A stretch of DNA of 64,000 nt. Origin: Zygaena filipendulae (Eukaryota > Arthropoda > Insecta > Lepidoptera > Zygaenidae). Made by a program: the position numbers and the translations under genes. Location: assembly GCA_907165275.2 (NCBI GenBank), contig OU015677.1, positions 2,232,001 to 2,296,000 of the forward strand, written 5' to 3'. This document shows, piece after piece, positions 45,801 through 55,882 of the stretch (position 1 is its first letter; each line of letters begins with the position of its first letter). Under the pieces are notes generated by a model. It ran no database searches. It was not told the origin of the DNA and was given only the letters and a program-made list of their open reading frames with translations.

Positions 45801-48800
45801 GGTGAGGTCGCGGTGCACGAGGCAGCGGCCGGCGCGCGCCGCGTGCAGGTGCGCCCCCTACACCCCCCCCCCCCCCCGCTGTACGCACCCCGGCGGCCGT
45901 GAGCAGCACGTTGTCGCTGGTGAGGTCGCGGTGCACGAGGCAGCGGCCGGCGCGCGCCGCGTGCAGGTGCGCCCCCTACACCCCCGCCCCTCCCCCCCCC
46001 CGGTACGCACCCCGGCGGCCGTGAGCAGCACGTTGTCGCTGGTGAGGTCACGGTGCACGAGGCAGCGGCCGGCGCGCGCCGCGTGCAGGTGCGCCCCCTA
46101 CACCCCCGTCCCTCCCCCCCCCCGGTACGCACCCCGGCGGCCGTGAGCAGCACGTTGTCGCTGGTGAGGTCACGGTGCACGAGGCAGCGGCCGGCGCGCG
46201 CCGCGTGCAGGTGCGCCCCCTACACCCCCGTCCCTCCCCCCCCCCCGGTACGCACCCCGGCGGCCGTGAGCAGCACGTTGTCGCTGGTGAGGTCACGGTG
46301 CACGAGGCAGCGGCCGGCGCGCGCCGCGTGCAGGTGCGCCCCCTACACCCCCGCCCCCCCCCCCCCCCCGGTACGCACCCCGGCGGCCGTGAGCAGCACG
46401 TTGTCGCTGGTGAGGTCACGGTGCACGAGGCAGCGGCCGGCGCGCGCCGCGTGCAGGTGCGCGAGCGCGGCAGCGGCCCCGTGCGCGACGCGCGCGAACT
46501 CCAGCCACGCGAGCGGCGCCCGCTGCAGCCGCGCGCGCAGCGTCTCCGCACACAGCTCGAGCACCAGCAGGTGCGTGCGGGACCCGTCCGTCGGGGAGAC
46601 ACGGCTGTCGCTGCCTGCAATAGTGTACATTGCAATGTTCAGTGTACAATTTCAGTGTATAGTGTACAATATTCAGTGTACAGTGTACAATGTTCAGTGT
46701 ACAATGCGCAATGTACAGTGATCAGTATACTGTGTTTGTGCAATGTTCAGTGTTCAATGTACAATATTTAGTATTCAATGTTCGGTGTACAATGGACGGT
46801 GATTAGTATACAGACTATAGTGTACAGTGTTCAGTGTACGGTGTACAGTGTACAAGGTTCAGTGTACGGTGTACAGTGTACAAGGTTCAGTGTACAGTGT
46901 ACAAGGTTCAGTGTACAGTGTACAAAGCGCAATTTACAGTGATCAGTATACTGTATTTGTGCAATTTTCTATATGTGGGAACTACTAGGTCTAAGAATTT
47001 TTTTATGTTATTTTTAATTTGTATTTTATGTTGTACCGTTTGTTTCCCGAAAAATGAATAAATAAATAAAATAAATAAATAAAAAATGTTCAGTGAACAA
47101 TGTACAGTGATCAGTGTACGATATTCAATGTACAATGTTCTGTGTACAATGGACGGTGATTAGTGTACAATGTTCAGTGTACGGTGTACAATGTTCAATG
47201 TACGGTGTACAGTGTACAAGGTTCAGTGTACAATGCTCAGTGTACAATGTACATATACATATGGATACATGGATGGATAGATCCGAAAATGTAATTGTTT
47301 AGTCACATTTAGAATAGAATAGAATTTATTATGATTATATACATTCAATATTGTAATTTTGTATTCAATACATAAATATAATATATTATATCAGTTCTCT
47401 GATACCCATATTGCAAGTTCTACTGAGTTTGGGACCAGATGGCGCTGTGTGATTCTGTCCAAGCAATTTTATTATTGTCCCATCTGCCGTTATAAGGGTA
47501 GTCGGTGGCTCACCGTAGTACCGCAGCAGGTTGGGATGGGACAGATGCGGCATCGAGTACACGGCCGCCTCCTTCTGCCAAGCGCTGGCGTTGGCGAACA
47601 GTTTCACCGCTACCGGCGTAGCGCCCAGCTGGCCGCGCCACACCGAACCGAACTTGCCCTGACCTGCACACAACATACTCCATACAAGCAAAGTAAGCAA
47701 ACCAATTTAACACCCAACTATAACTGGGTATGGAAATCTAAATTCTAATTAGTGCGTCAGTTATAAAATAAAAAAAATAATAGACACGTATTTTTTGCTT
47801 TTTCAAATTAATGAAAATAAACGTAGATAAAGCGCATTAGAGTTTAGTTTTCTCATTACTCATTATTGGGTATAAGCCCCGTACAAACTGCACCGGGTTG
47901 TGACGTCACGCGAAATTTCAACTCAATGTATCGCTGTTATTTTTTGATTATCTACGTAAAAAAATATACGTGTTCAATATTTTTTATAGATCTACACGAC
48001 GGATTAAAAAAAAAAAATTATATAAATTTTTAATAATAATTATGCAGTATTTAGACTCAATATCCAACAGCCGCACGTAAAAGTTTAAACAAGGTCACTT
48101 TTCGTGATTTTCAATTAACAAAAATTACATTTTACCTAAGTTCACAGTACCATACAAACAAAAATGTCATTTTAAAAAGTGACATCGGAACCAATGTCAC
48201 AAAATATGTTGATATAAACGCAAACGGCTGCCAAAAGAGACAGGTATTGGCCGCAAATTAGCTTCGTCTCTTTCTAGGGAGTGGTCAGTATTTTTTGAAT
48301 GTACCCAAATATCACTTACCTATATGTTCTATGAGGGTCAGGTTGTCCACACAATGCAGTCCCGTCGCCAAAGAATCCGATCCCGTACCCATCACTTCGC
48401 CTGTGAAAAAAAAACAGTAAGAAAAAAAACAATATTTAAACATATAATTGATGGGCATAGAACGGCATTCAGCGCACTCAAGATTTATCGAATTGAAAGT
48501 GTGGTGGAACCACATGAGTTCACGATAACTACAGCGCGAATGTATACATAAATTCCACGCACACATCGAATATCTTTTTTGCTTGAACGAATGAAAACGA
48601 TGTATATGTAGCATATTATAATAATGTCGCCTTCAATTCATAAACGAAAAAAAAAAAAAAAACAAAAGAAGCAAAGAACCGATCGGTTAAAACTTAAAGC
48701 ACCTTTTTCAAGGTCGGTGCTATCGTCCTCCTTGTCCAACGTCGGTTTCCTGCAGTAGATCTTGGTGAACAGCAGCGCCAGGGCCAGGATGAGCACTGTG

Positions 48801-51800
48801 GTCAGCACACCCAGCGCCACCAGGTTGGGATAGCTCGGCGCCTGGGACTCCGCGTTCATGTTCAACTCCGCTCTGGGCGTCACTATTTCCTCGCGGAACG
48901 ATCCTGGGCGGGTTGTGTAAACGGGCATGTTGACTAAATTTTTTTTTTAATCTTGTAGATTAATAAAAAATATTCGACACGTATTTTATCGTTTTTTACG
49001 TACCAACTCAAAAAATAACGGCGATACGTTGAGTTGAAATTTCGCGTGACCTCACTAACCGGTGCAGTTTGTATGGCGGCTTGTAGCGGTTAGTGACGTC
49101 ACGAGCCCCACCCTAAATTTTAATGCGCTTCATCGCTGTATATTTTCATTTATTTGAAAAATCAAAAAATACTGTCCACTGTTTTTTTATTTTCTTTCTG
49201 ACTGGAAAATATAAAAATAATAGACACGTATTTATTGCTTTTACAAATTAATGAAAATAAACATAAATAAAGCGCATTAAAGTTTAGGGGGGGGGGGGGA
49301 CTCGTGACGTCATTAGTCGGAATAAGCCCCGTACACACTGTACCAGGTTGTGACGTCACGCGAAATTTCAACTCAATGTATCGCCTTTTTGATTACGTTA
49401 AAAAAAAATACGTGTCCATCTACACGATGGACTAAAAAGAAATTTTAGTCAAGTAGCCAATTATACAATTTGTCGACGACATTATAATATCTAATATAAA
49501 TAAATAAAATAAATAAATCACGTGTCACGTTATTCGTCCGCGATGGACTCCGAAACTACTGAACGGATTTTGATAAAATTTTGCAACCATTTGTAAATTG
49601 TAATATGGTCCAACTTAAAAGATAGGATAGTTTTTATCCCGGAATTCCCTCGGGAACTGAAGGACATAGAGTACTTTTTTCCCGAACCTCCGCGGGAACT
49701 CCGAAATTACCGCGGATGAAATCGCGGGGGACAGCTAGTAATATTATAATTCTTTGAAGACAAATCGCAACAAAGTTATACTTACTGAAATCGGCATTGC
49801 AGTAACTCCTGGTGCATTGACAGAACATGGAGTTGGGCAGATTGGAGACGCGCGAGCACCTATCATCCGTGACACCGCCACCGATGGACGTAGAAGCGCG
49901 CCAGCATCCTGCAACAAAAACAACTCATAATAATTAGCCTAAAGACCTCATAACAAATACAATAGATTAAAGAGTAGAATAAAATTATATTTGATACCTA
50001 CCAATATGTAGCAAGTTTTAAGAGCCCAGAAATAATAAAGCATCAAAATCTGGTGTTTGATTTTTGTTTAAAAATATATTATGTTAATATTGTAAAGGCA
50101 AAATACGATTATGATTTTCAGTAGGAAAAAAATCCAAAGTAGCTCATTATGCTTCATCCCAGAATGCTACTCATATAAGGACATAGATAAGCAATAGTGT
50201 GTTAACCCACACTGGAGAAATTTTGAGTAAATCTTTTTTTTAAATTATAGCGCCATTTTCTGTCAAAATTTTTTATGTTCAATATTTAGTTACATACTTA
50301 AACAATGTAATAAGGTAAACACATAATTAAAAAACGTTCCCTAACTCTCAATAAATCGTTCTGAATAGGTAACTTAATTTTGTGGGTTAACATGTTATCG
50401 CTTATTTGAGTCCAATTAAAAACAGTGATTCACGGAAATTCGTGATTTGGTTGATATTTTTTTAACTTTATTTTTTTTTCTTTGTTTTCCTTTGAACTTC
50501 TCTTCGTTCAAGACGTGTAATATGTACAACAAGTAGGTAGTTTAGACATAATGGTTGTTTTTGTGTTTTAATTTATATATAGACTAGCTGTGCCCCGTGG
50601 TTTCACCCGCGCGAGTTTCGGAATTCCCGCAGGAACTAAGTAAAATTTTGTCAAAAAAAAAAATCTGGAGATGGCCACACTTAGGGGTATAAAAAATAGC
50701 CCTACCAAATATACACAAAAAACTTCTTAAAAAATGAACTCTGTGACATGAGATTTTTATATATTAGATACTAGCTGTTCCCCGCAGTTTCACATGCGGT
50801 AATTTCTCAGAGGCCGTGTAGGAATTTCGGCGTAAAAAGTACCCTTTGTAGTTCCCTGTACCAGTGAGAACTTGTATGCAAAATTTCATGATGATCAGTT
50901 GAGTAGATAAGGCGTGAAAGTGTAACAAACAAATAAACTTGTAACGAGGCAGCCGAGGCAGCCGTATGCCACTCGTTATGATATCCTGATGATATCATTT
51001 CTAATATTTATTATTTATTTTTAATCTGTTCTTTTTATATTTAAAATTTTTGACTTTTTGACTTTGCATTAGAACTAGACACTTTTAAAAAAATACATAA
51101 AGCTCTAATTTATAAAAATCTTTTATTTTGAGCTAGCCGAGGGCTTTTATTACCACGAACCTCACAAACTCACCTTCACATTTATAATATTTTTTTTTTA
51201 GGTATATTACTTGGCAACCTTTGAAGGAAAAAGAAAAACCAACGTTCTGCATCATTCTTACCTTGTCCCAGTATGGTAACATTGTCATTGTTATCCTGAT
51301 ACAGGGTGTAGCATGCAGCTTGAGGGTCTGTGCAGAGTTGCGTGAGCACTTCTTTGCCATCGGAGAATATCTCTTGTGATACTTTACCAAAGTTATCTAA
51401 AATTTGTCATAAACTAATAATAAGTTTTTTCAACATTAAATGCTATTTACATTATGCACTTAAAACTATTACAATTTTTTTTTACTAAACTGCTTAAATC
51501 ATGATGACATACAGGTTTTATTTGAGTGTCACACTGAAATGGCTGGACCGGTTTGGATGAAACTTGGCACACAGATAAACCATGTCCTGGATTAACACAT
51601 AGGAACAAAGAGTTAATATAACATTGAGCAATGCTACTTACAATAGTAAAGAATTCAATTTTTGGAGAACAGATTGCTGTAAAGCTGTTAAACATTTTTT
51701 TAAATGTACTAACCATAGATTTCACTATCAACCGTCATCTGAGAGTCAGGAGGATCTTTATATGATGGGGTAACACTATTAATGATGCTATGCATTTTGT

Positions 51801-52314
51801 ATAAGCAAGTTATTTTTGGGCCCGTTGTAGTGGTCTCATCTGGTATCACTATTGCTTGTTTTACTTTTATAGTGTTTTCTAATGGCAACCCATTCTTTGA
51901 TCCACCATCCTTTCCTGATCCAATCACATCTTTTTCCAGCGAAACGACAGTGTTGTCTTTACCGGAGTCGGAACCAAAATGATTCAAATTCAGAACATCA
52001 ATCCCATTATTAACAAATTCCTTGGAATCAAAAGTCTCTACACTTCTTTTTCCGATGTGTTTAGATTGTTCTTTACCTAGTGCAAGTGGCCAGTAACCAT
52101 TTACATCTTGTAAGTTCCACTGTATAGTCCGTCTGTGATGATATCTAGTGAATGTCCTCACATAACGTGGAGATAGTTTCGTATGATGTATACCATTTCT
52201 GGAGTCCTGAGATTCTTGCGGTCGCGACGTTAGTACTTTTGCGGTGAATATAAATAAAAACAAAACTACGCACTTGAGCAAAGGTGTCACTCTTTGCGTC
52301 ATCATATCTTCCAT
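40151..52314 (-). CDS. wit: BMP type II receptor (BMPR2 / wishful thinking type), complete
   Basis: Twelve coding exons: 52314-51714, 51396-51262, 49908-49786, 48903-48703, 48400-48320, 47663-47514, 46614-46379, 45561-45244, 44055-43934, 43563-43457, 42858-42698 and 41728-40151. Every junction is AG/GT and phases agree, giving 1270 residues and a TAA stop. Order: signal peptide, long N-terminal extension, activin-receptor ectodomain (about 170-286), transmembrane helix (about 314-336), Ser/Thr kinase (about 375-670; GQGKFGSVWRG, VAVK K401, HRDLTSDN 495-502, DLG 515-517, APE 549-551), long Ser-rich tail. ARPTLAQMQ-SLVSRKKARP and ARLTAVCVEERMAEL match the BMPR2 end of the kinase. Family role: binds BMP ligands and phosphorylates type I receptors; Drosophila Wit acts at synapses. 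Short-tailed Punt/ActRII is excluded by the tail. Confidence 0.93.
41769..42005. mobile_element. Long hairpin (foldback) MITE in the last receptor intron
   Basis: CCGCACTCAGAGTCGACTTT at 41769 is inverted at 42005. The stems are about 90 bp and almost perfect, with a loop of about 50 bp. It begins only 40 bases upstream of the exon 12 acceptor. A diverged relative lies at 61020-61165. Confidence 0.85.
42045..42375. repeat. Helitron-like repeats in inverted orientation
   Basis: Reverse copy from about 42048 (GGGTTTCACTCGTTGATTCC) and forward copy ending GGTGAAACCGCGGGGACAGC at about 42366. TTTATTTATTTATTCTTC at 42289 is a short LINE-like reversed tail inside the second. Confidence 0.55.
42388..42627 (-). 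mobile_element. MITE, GGACATAGATAAGCAATA family, copy 2
   Basis: Reverse orientation: GCCGATAAGCAATAACATG ... TATTGCTTATCTATGTCCAT. TTAGCAT occurs on both sides and may be a target duplication. Lies in the intron between receptor exons 11 and 12. Confidence 0.78.
42888..42962. repeat. Hairpin repeat with CCCGATAA core
   Basis: CAATCAACCCGGTGCTTGAG is followed by its inverse CTCAAGCACTGGGTTGATTG, giving a 75-bp near-perfect hairpin. Looser relatives with TTTAAACCCGAT occur at 20820, 39955 and 59890-59990. Confidence 0.65.
42980..43390. repeat. Helitron-like repeats with (CATC)n
   Basis: Reverse copy 42983-43205 (GTGCCCCGCGGTTTCACCC ... TTCGCGTTTATAATATTAGT) carrying a (CATC)n microsatellite at 43139-43172, and a forward 5' part at about 43250-43365. 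Confidence 0.6.
43457..48400 (-). CDS. wit: Receptor exons 5-10: Ser/Thr kinase domain
   Basis: 48400-48320 (LTLIEHI), 47663-47514 (glycine loop, catalytic Lys), 46614-46379 (helix E and catalytic loop), 45561-45244 (DLG to the QMQ segment), 44055-43934 (ends CWDHDAEAR, as in type II receptors) and 43563-43457 (LTAVCVEERMAEL). Exons 7-9 are extremely GC- and Ala/Gly-rich. The magnesium motif is DLG rather than the DFG of vertebrate BMPR2, and the activation loop carries a Gly-rich insert (GARGGGGGGAWGRGAR). Confidence 0.92.
44142..44583. mobile_element. GGGCCCTTATTCAC MITE copy 2, split by a LINE-like insertion
   Basis: The arms match 27577-27806. An insertion at about 44176-44384 ends with an AATAAATAATAAATAAAATA tail and is flanked by AATTCCTT on both sides, the mark of target-primed retrotransposition. 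Sequence at about 44076-44141 (GCAATGACAGCACCGCC) is repeated at about 44588-44650 on the other side of the MITE. Confidence 0.7.
44838..45080 (-). mobile_element. TAGTCCGTC MITE in receptor intron 8
   Basis: Reverse copy: TTAGTCCGTCAGTTAGAAAA, GACACGTATTTTTTAC, CTCGTGACGTCATTAACC, TTGTGACGTCACGCGAAATT, ATCTACAAGACGGAG. Confidence 0.75.
45720..46470 (-). repeat. Six tandem copies of the receptor exon 7 3' end with splice donor
   Basis: GTGAGCAGCACGTTGTCGCT (plus strand) recurs at 45781, 45899, 46021, 46143, 46266 and 46389, spaced 118-123 bp. Each unit holds about 80 bases of coding sequence (AHLHAARAGRCLVHRDLTS to NVLLTAAG), the donor GTGCGTAC and a poly-G/C tract. The copy at 46389 is continuous with exon 7; the five others lie downstream in its intron. 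The two farthest copies share GGTCGCGG and an AGC before the G run, forming a subgroup. Confidence 0.9.
46625..47265. repeat. GTGTACAATGTTCA minisatellite in receptor intron 6
   Basis: Degenerate repeats of CAGTGTACAATGTTCAGTGT, starting about 11 bases from the exon 7 acceptor. Interrupted at about 46970-47092 by sequence ending in an AATAAATAAATAAAATAAAT tail, a probable LINE 3' end. Confidence 0.75.
47735..48005 (-). mobile_element. TAGTCCGTC MITE in receptor intron 5
   Basis: Reverse copy: TTAGTGCGTCAGTTATAAAA, GACACGTATTTTTTGC, TTGTGACGTCACGCGAAATT, GATCTACACGACGGATTA. The outer GTGACGTCA is degraded in this copy. Confidence 0.7.
48703..48903 (-). CDS. wit: Receptor exon 4: transmembrane segment
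   Basis: Encodes the juxtamembrane ectodomain, a single membrane helix (LVALGVLTTVLILALALLF, about 314-332), then the basic stop-transfer TKIYCRK. A TAGTCCGTC MITE starts about 25 bases upstream of the acceptor. Confidence 0.92.
48928..49437. mobile_element. Two adjoining TAGTCCGTC MITE copies in receptor intron 3
   Basis: A forward copy at 48928-49205 and a reverse copy at about 49195-49437 meet head to head, each with ACGTGT arms and GTGACGTCA-type palindromes. A run of about 13 G lies at 49287. Confidence 0.7.
49488..49740 (+). repeat. Helitron-like repeat, same subfamily as 6770-7368
   Basis: AAATCACGTGTCACGTTATT at the 5' side, CCACGG-type core CCTCCGCGGGAACTCCGAAA, ending GGGGGACAGCTAGT. 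Confidence 0.65.
49786..51396 (-). CDS. wit: Receptor exons 2-3: activin-receptor ectodomain
   Basis: Exons 51396-51262 and 49908-49786. They encode the cysteine-rich ligand-binding fold: QLCTDPQAACYTLYQDNNDN, GQGCWRAS, DDRCSRV and FCQCTRSYCNADF, the CN box that closes the domain. An NVT glycosylation site precedes ILGQG. A Helitron-like copy ends 47 bases beyond the exon 3 donor. Confidence 0.9.
50178..50417 (+). mobile_element. MITE, GGACATAGATAAGCAATA family, copy 3
   Basis: Closely matches copy 1: GGACATAGATAAGCAATAGT to TTATCGCTTATTTGAGTCC. In receptor intron 2. Confidence 0.8.
50583..50945 (-). repeat. Helitron-like repeats in receptor intron 2
   Basis: Short reverse end at 50583 (ACTAGCTGTGCCCCGTGG) and a longer reverse copy from 50771 (ACTAGCTGTTCCCCGCAG ... 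GGCGTGAAAGTGTAACAAAC). Confidence 0.6.
51714..52314 (-). CDS. wit: Receptor exon 1: signal peptide and N-terminal extension
   Basis: 200 residues plus one base. Residues about 10-29 are hydrophobic (VVLFLFIFTAKVL) and fit a signal peptide. Residues about 30-165 are polar, show no domain, and include a dibasic GKR at 88-90 and a KDNTVVSLEK stretch. The first ectodomain cysteine is C170 (KITCLYK). The ATG at 52314 is the first in frame after the intergenic region. The extension is long compared with vertebrate BMPR2, where the ligand-binding domain follows the signal peptide closely. Confidence 0.85.
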
Positions 52315-52990
52315 TATTGGCGATATAACATCAAATTAATTAGGTTCGCATCTTTTTATCAAAGAAGTTAACCATATTAGTGATTTTAGTCGCAGTCCAA
52401 GAACAAATTACTGCAGTAGTACCTATCTAGTTATTGATTTTTCACAGATGCAACTTTCTGCACCGCAACAGCACGCACGAGTTTTTAACAATCACTCAAT
52501 TTAGTCTACAATAACTTCATAACGTTCACTAATAGGCCTTGCAACAAAAATCACTATTTTGATTACAAATTATCTAATTAGTCGTAGAATGCAGTTTTGC
52601 GTTCGGAATCGCTCTCGATCAAAAATGTTTCTATCCCATTACACTCTTTTTTGTACCTCCTACGAAAGTAAACACGAACAAAATACTAAGAACGTATTTC
52701 ATTGATTATGTTCTAAATAGCTGTAAAATAAACATAATATAATCGGTTTGACGACGCGGATTGATAGGTAGGTATTTTATTTATTTGAGAACAAATTGAG
52801 AAGAATTTAGAATACGTAGGTACTAAATATATTTTAATAGTAATTTTTGAGTAAAAATATCTGCCATCTTTTTCTTATTCTGAAAAGAAGAAGAACTTTC
52901 TACTTCTGATTATGCTAAATTTTTTACTAAATCTGTTTATCATATTCAAAGACTCAAAGGGACGGAACTGTCAATTGTCAAGTCAAGTGT
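52315..52990. other. Receptor upstream region, no gene seen
   Basis: Presumed 5' UTR and promoter of the BMP receptor. AT-rich, without a clear TATA box or repeat. Confidence 0.45.
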
Positions 52991-52997
52991 CATTCTT

Positions 52998-53215
52998 CCC
53001 TTCAAAACGTAGGTATACCCTGAGGGTACCTATACCTTGAGGTATACCTAGGTTGTTGAATTTAGGTATATCTTGATGTATACCTAGGTTGTTGACGAGT
53101 GAATTCCCTTCAAAACTTAGGTATATCTTGAGATATACCTAGGTTGTTGACGAGTGAATTCCCTTCAAAACTTAGGTATATCTTGAGGTATACCTAGGTT
53201 GTTGACGAGTGAAAG
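52998..53215 (+). repeat. Tandem repeat of about 56 bp
   Basis: Units built of CCCTTCAAAACTTAGGTATA, TCTTGAGGTATACCTAGG and TTGTTGACGAGTGAATT, about three and a half copies, the first ones rearranged. AGGTATACCT inside each unit is a perfect palindrome. Confidence 0.75.
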
Positions 53216-53261
53216 CCGTACCGAAAACACCCGTTTCACGTTTGTCTTCGTTATTTCAGTC

Positions 53262-53425
53262 ACTTTTCAGCATCTATTTTGGACCCTGAGCAGGAACCTG
53301 GTTTTCAAGTGAGCCATGTTTTAACTTGGGGAACAATCTAACATTGTCATTGGCGTTTCGCCATAATTGAAGAAGTAGATGAAGAGATTTTTGTTAGTAA
53401 GAAACATTGTCATTGGCAAGAGGTA
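53262..53425 (-). repeat. Inverted copy of the 20440-20640 repeat
   Basis: CTATTTTGGACCCTGAGCAG, ATCTAACATTGTCATTGGCG and TTTCGCCATAATTGAAGAAG are reverse complements of modules at 20440-20640. Confidence 0.65.
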
Positions 53426-53991
53426 TACCTACCTAAATCTTTACCTATGTGGTTAGAAAGCGCGCTGTACACTTTACGCGAGAATCTCGTCGTAATTTCT
53501 CGACTAGAAACACAACAAGGATCGCGATGATAATTGAGAGCTGACGCTGCAATGATTCTCGGTTTATTCTCATTAAAGTTTTCCAGTAAAGCATCAAAAT
53601 ATATGATCTCATCACAGCATTTTAATGCAAAAAACTTTAAAAAAAGGAAAATAATAATATGTCGTGACTGTAGGTAGGTATGTGTTTTGGCTTCACTGAA
53701 AGGGATTTTACAAAAAAAGTACTTGACCTATTTGGACGTAATATAGGTAGGTAGGTAGTTACTGGTCGTGGCTGCGATTGGTGTATCGTAACATTCCGTT
53801 CCGTCAAATGTTATGTTGAATATTGGGAAAACATTGGTAATTTTTTGATAAATCTTTTCACGAGTAGTTATGCTTTTTCGGGTTTTACTATTGAAATATT
53901 TTACACCAAATTGTAATTGTGAATTTTATGCAAGTTTCCCATTCTCGTCATCTTGAGAGAATCTTGCGTAAATGTGGAGCGTGCTTTAGTT

Positions 53992-54152
53992 TAGGACACT
54001 ATAACACTAGCGGTCTACGAGCGTTTCCATAGCGTAAACGTTGCTTAATCGCTACGCATCCGCGACGTCTTCGCTGTGCACCCGTGGCGTGTTCGCTGCG
54101 CGTCCGTTCCGCTATAGAAACGCTCGCACACCGCTACTGTGATAACGCCCTT
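53992..54152. mobile_element. Small inverted-repeat MITE (about 160 bp)
   Basis: CTAGCGGTCTACGAGCGTTT on the left pairs with AAACGCTCGCACACCGCTAC on the right; inverted ends of about 45 bp, imperfect. Confidence 0.65.
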
Positions 54153-54649
54153 ACAGCACGAGCATGTTATGACTACTCTTTATAATGGACCATGATAGGC
54201 CACTCAAGTCCCCGTTTTTCAATTACAGCACTAAGCGTGGCGGTATTATGCGGCGTAATGCTCAACGTTGAATGTTTCAATTATAGCAACGCTTTTCACA
54301 ATCGTGGTACTTCAAATAGCTGTACTGCTTTCGCGCGATGCGTGCAGATACCCAAGTGTCCCGAGTCCCCGTCTTTCCTGGATATGGATAAAAAAAAAAA
54401 AAATTAAGTAGTGATTAGTACCTAAACAAGTTACAAGTGTTTTTTGGAAATAATAAATGTTTTTGGTTTTGGGGTTTTGGTTTTTTGAAATAATAAAACA
54501 AGAGTAGGTATTATTTTCTTTGATAAAAAGTTACCAAATTCAGACTGAAAAATAAATATAACTATGGATGAAGGTATAAAACTGAACTTAGCGCACTTTG
54601 CTGGTGGACTTGAAACTAATTCACGTTCCAAATTTGAACAACTCGGCTC

Positions 54650-55785
54650 TGTGCGTCACTGATAGCTAGAGAGCTGGTGGCAGTAATTTTTATATGATTT
54701 CATCGTCTCTGCCAGGTTGATAATATTAGAGTACTAAGTAAAATAATAATTTTAAACAATTTGTGCCATTCATTAATTGCTGCAATATCAAATAGGAGCT
54801 TGCAAAAATTTTTGAAATAATAGGTATCTTAAACGATATCATCGCTTCTGTCGATAGTCTTAATAAATTGTATTTAATAAAAAAAAAATATTAATACTAG
54901 TGGCACAAGTTTTTCCTGCTGTGTTTTAGAGTAATTTTTTTTTCTAATTACTATGGTATATAAAAAAATAACTCATTTCATCGTCAGGCAGAATAGAATC
55001 ATTATTAAAATTATATTATAAGAAATAAAATACTTCTGCCACCATGATGATGCTGCATTAATAATCTGTATTGTCGAAAAAATGTGAAAAAAAAGATCAA
55101 TAAATTTTATCATCGTTTCTGCCTTTAAGTCTAATATTTCTATTAGCTAGGAGAAGCATAAAAATGAAAAAGGCAGAAAAAATCGACACTGTCTTTTCGA
55201 AGGCAGATCAATTTTACTAACTTCGGATAGCTGCAAGAGTGTACAAATACACACTCACGAATACTATTCGTGTATTGGTTCGCATGGAAAAGAAACGAAA
55301 CGCCACACATACTATACTATGTCAGAAGACTTTGTTGCCGACCTGTCATAATTGTTTTTATAGTAGAATTAAAATCAGAGATGTCACCTTTTTCTTATAT
55401 TTACAAATACTTTACAAAACATAAAAATAATTCTTGAATAGACGATGGAATGATATAACATAGCTTATTTTTCTTACAGATATATATGTTTTTATAATTA
55501 TTTTTATAAAAACTCCCACCATCCTGACTTCTGCCAGCTTTAATTTCACTTTCTATGAAATTTATTTATTAAGATATAATTGATGGCAGGAACGATAGTA
55601 TAATTTATGACAGTTTTTTTTTACAATTTCAAAATTTTTTATAAAAAAAATCAGAGCTACCTGAGCTGGCCACCTATTTTTTCTAGTTATTATAAGTCCC
55701 GACTACATTAACTTCTTGGTATCAACGACGATGAAATCATATAACTAAATTGCCACCAGCTCCCTAGCTATGAGTCGCATTATGC
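54650..55785. mobile_element. 1.1-kb nonautonomous DNA element with TAGCTAG ends
   Basis: TAGCTAGAGAGCTGGTGGCA at 54663 is inverted at 55770, and pairing continues through TATATGATTTCATCGTC for about 45 bp. Motifs of the CATCGTTTCTGCC type recur inside in both orientations (54699, 54840, 55110, 55590). No transposase frame. Confidence 0.7.
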
Positions 55786-55882
55786 CTATGATAACAGAAA
55801 CAGCGATACACGATTGGGTAGGAGGGTAGAGGGTTTGATTGCACAATTGCACGGTATTCTGCAATCTACAATCTACTTCAAA

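Noticed and set aside
45181..46771. Several long Pro/Ala/Arg-rich frames on both strands
   Set aside because: Produced by GC-rich receptor exons and the tandem 120-bp repeat; none has a recognisable domain except the minus-strand kinase frame.
54192..54407. 71-codon frame with a hydrophobic start (MIGHSSPRFSITALSVAVLC)
   Set aside because: No homology recognised, no splice context, ends in a poly-Lys A-run; likely chance.
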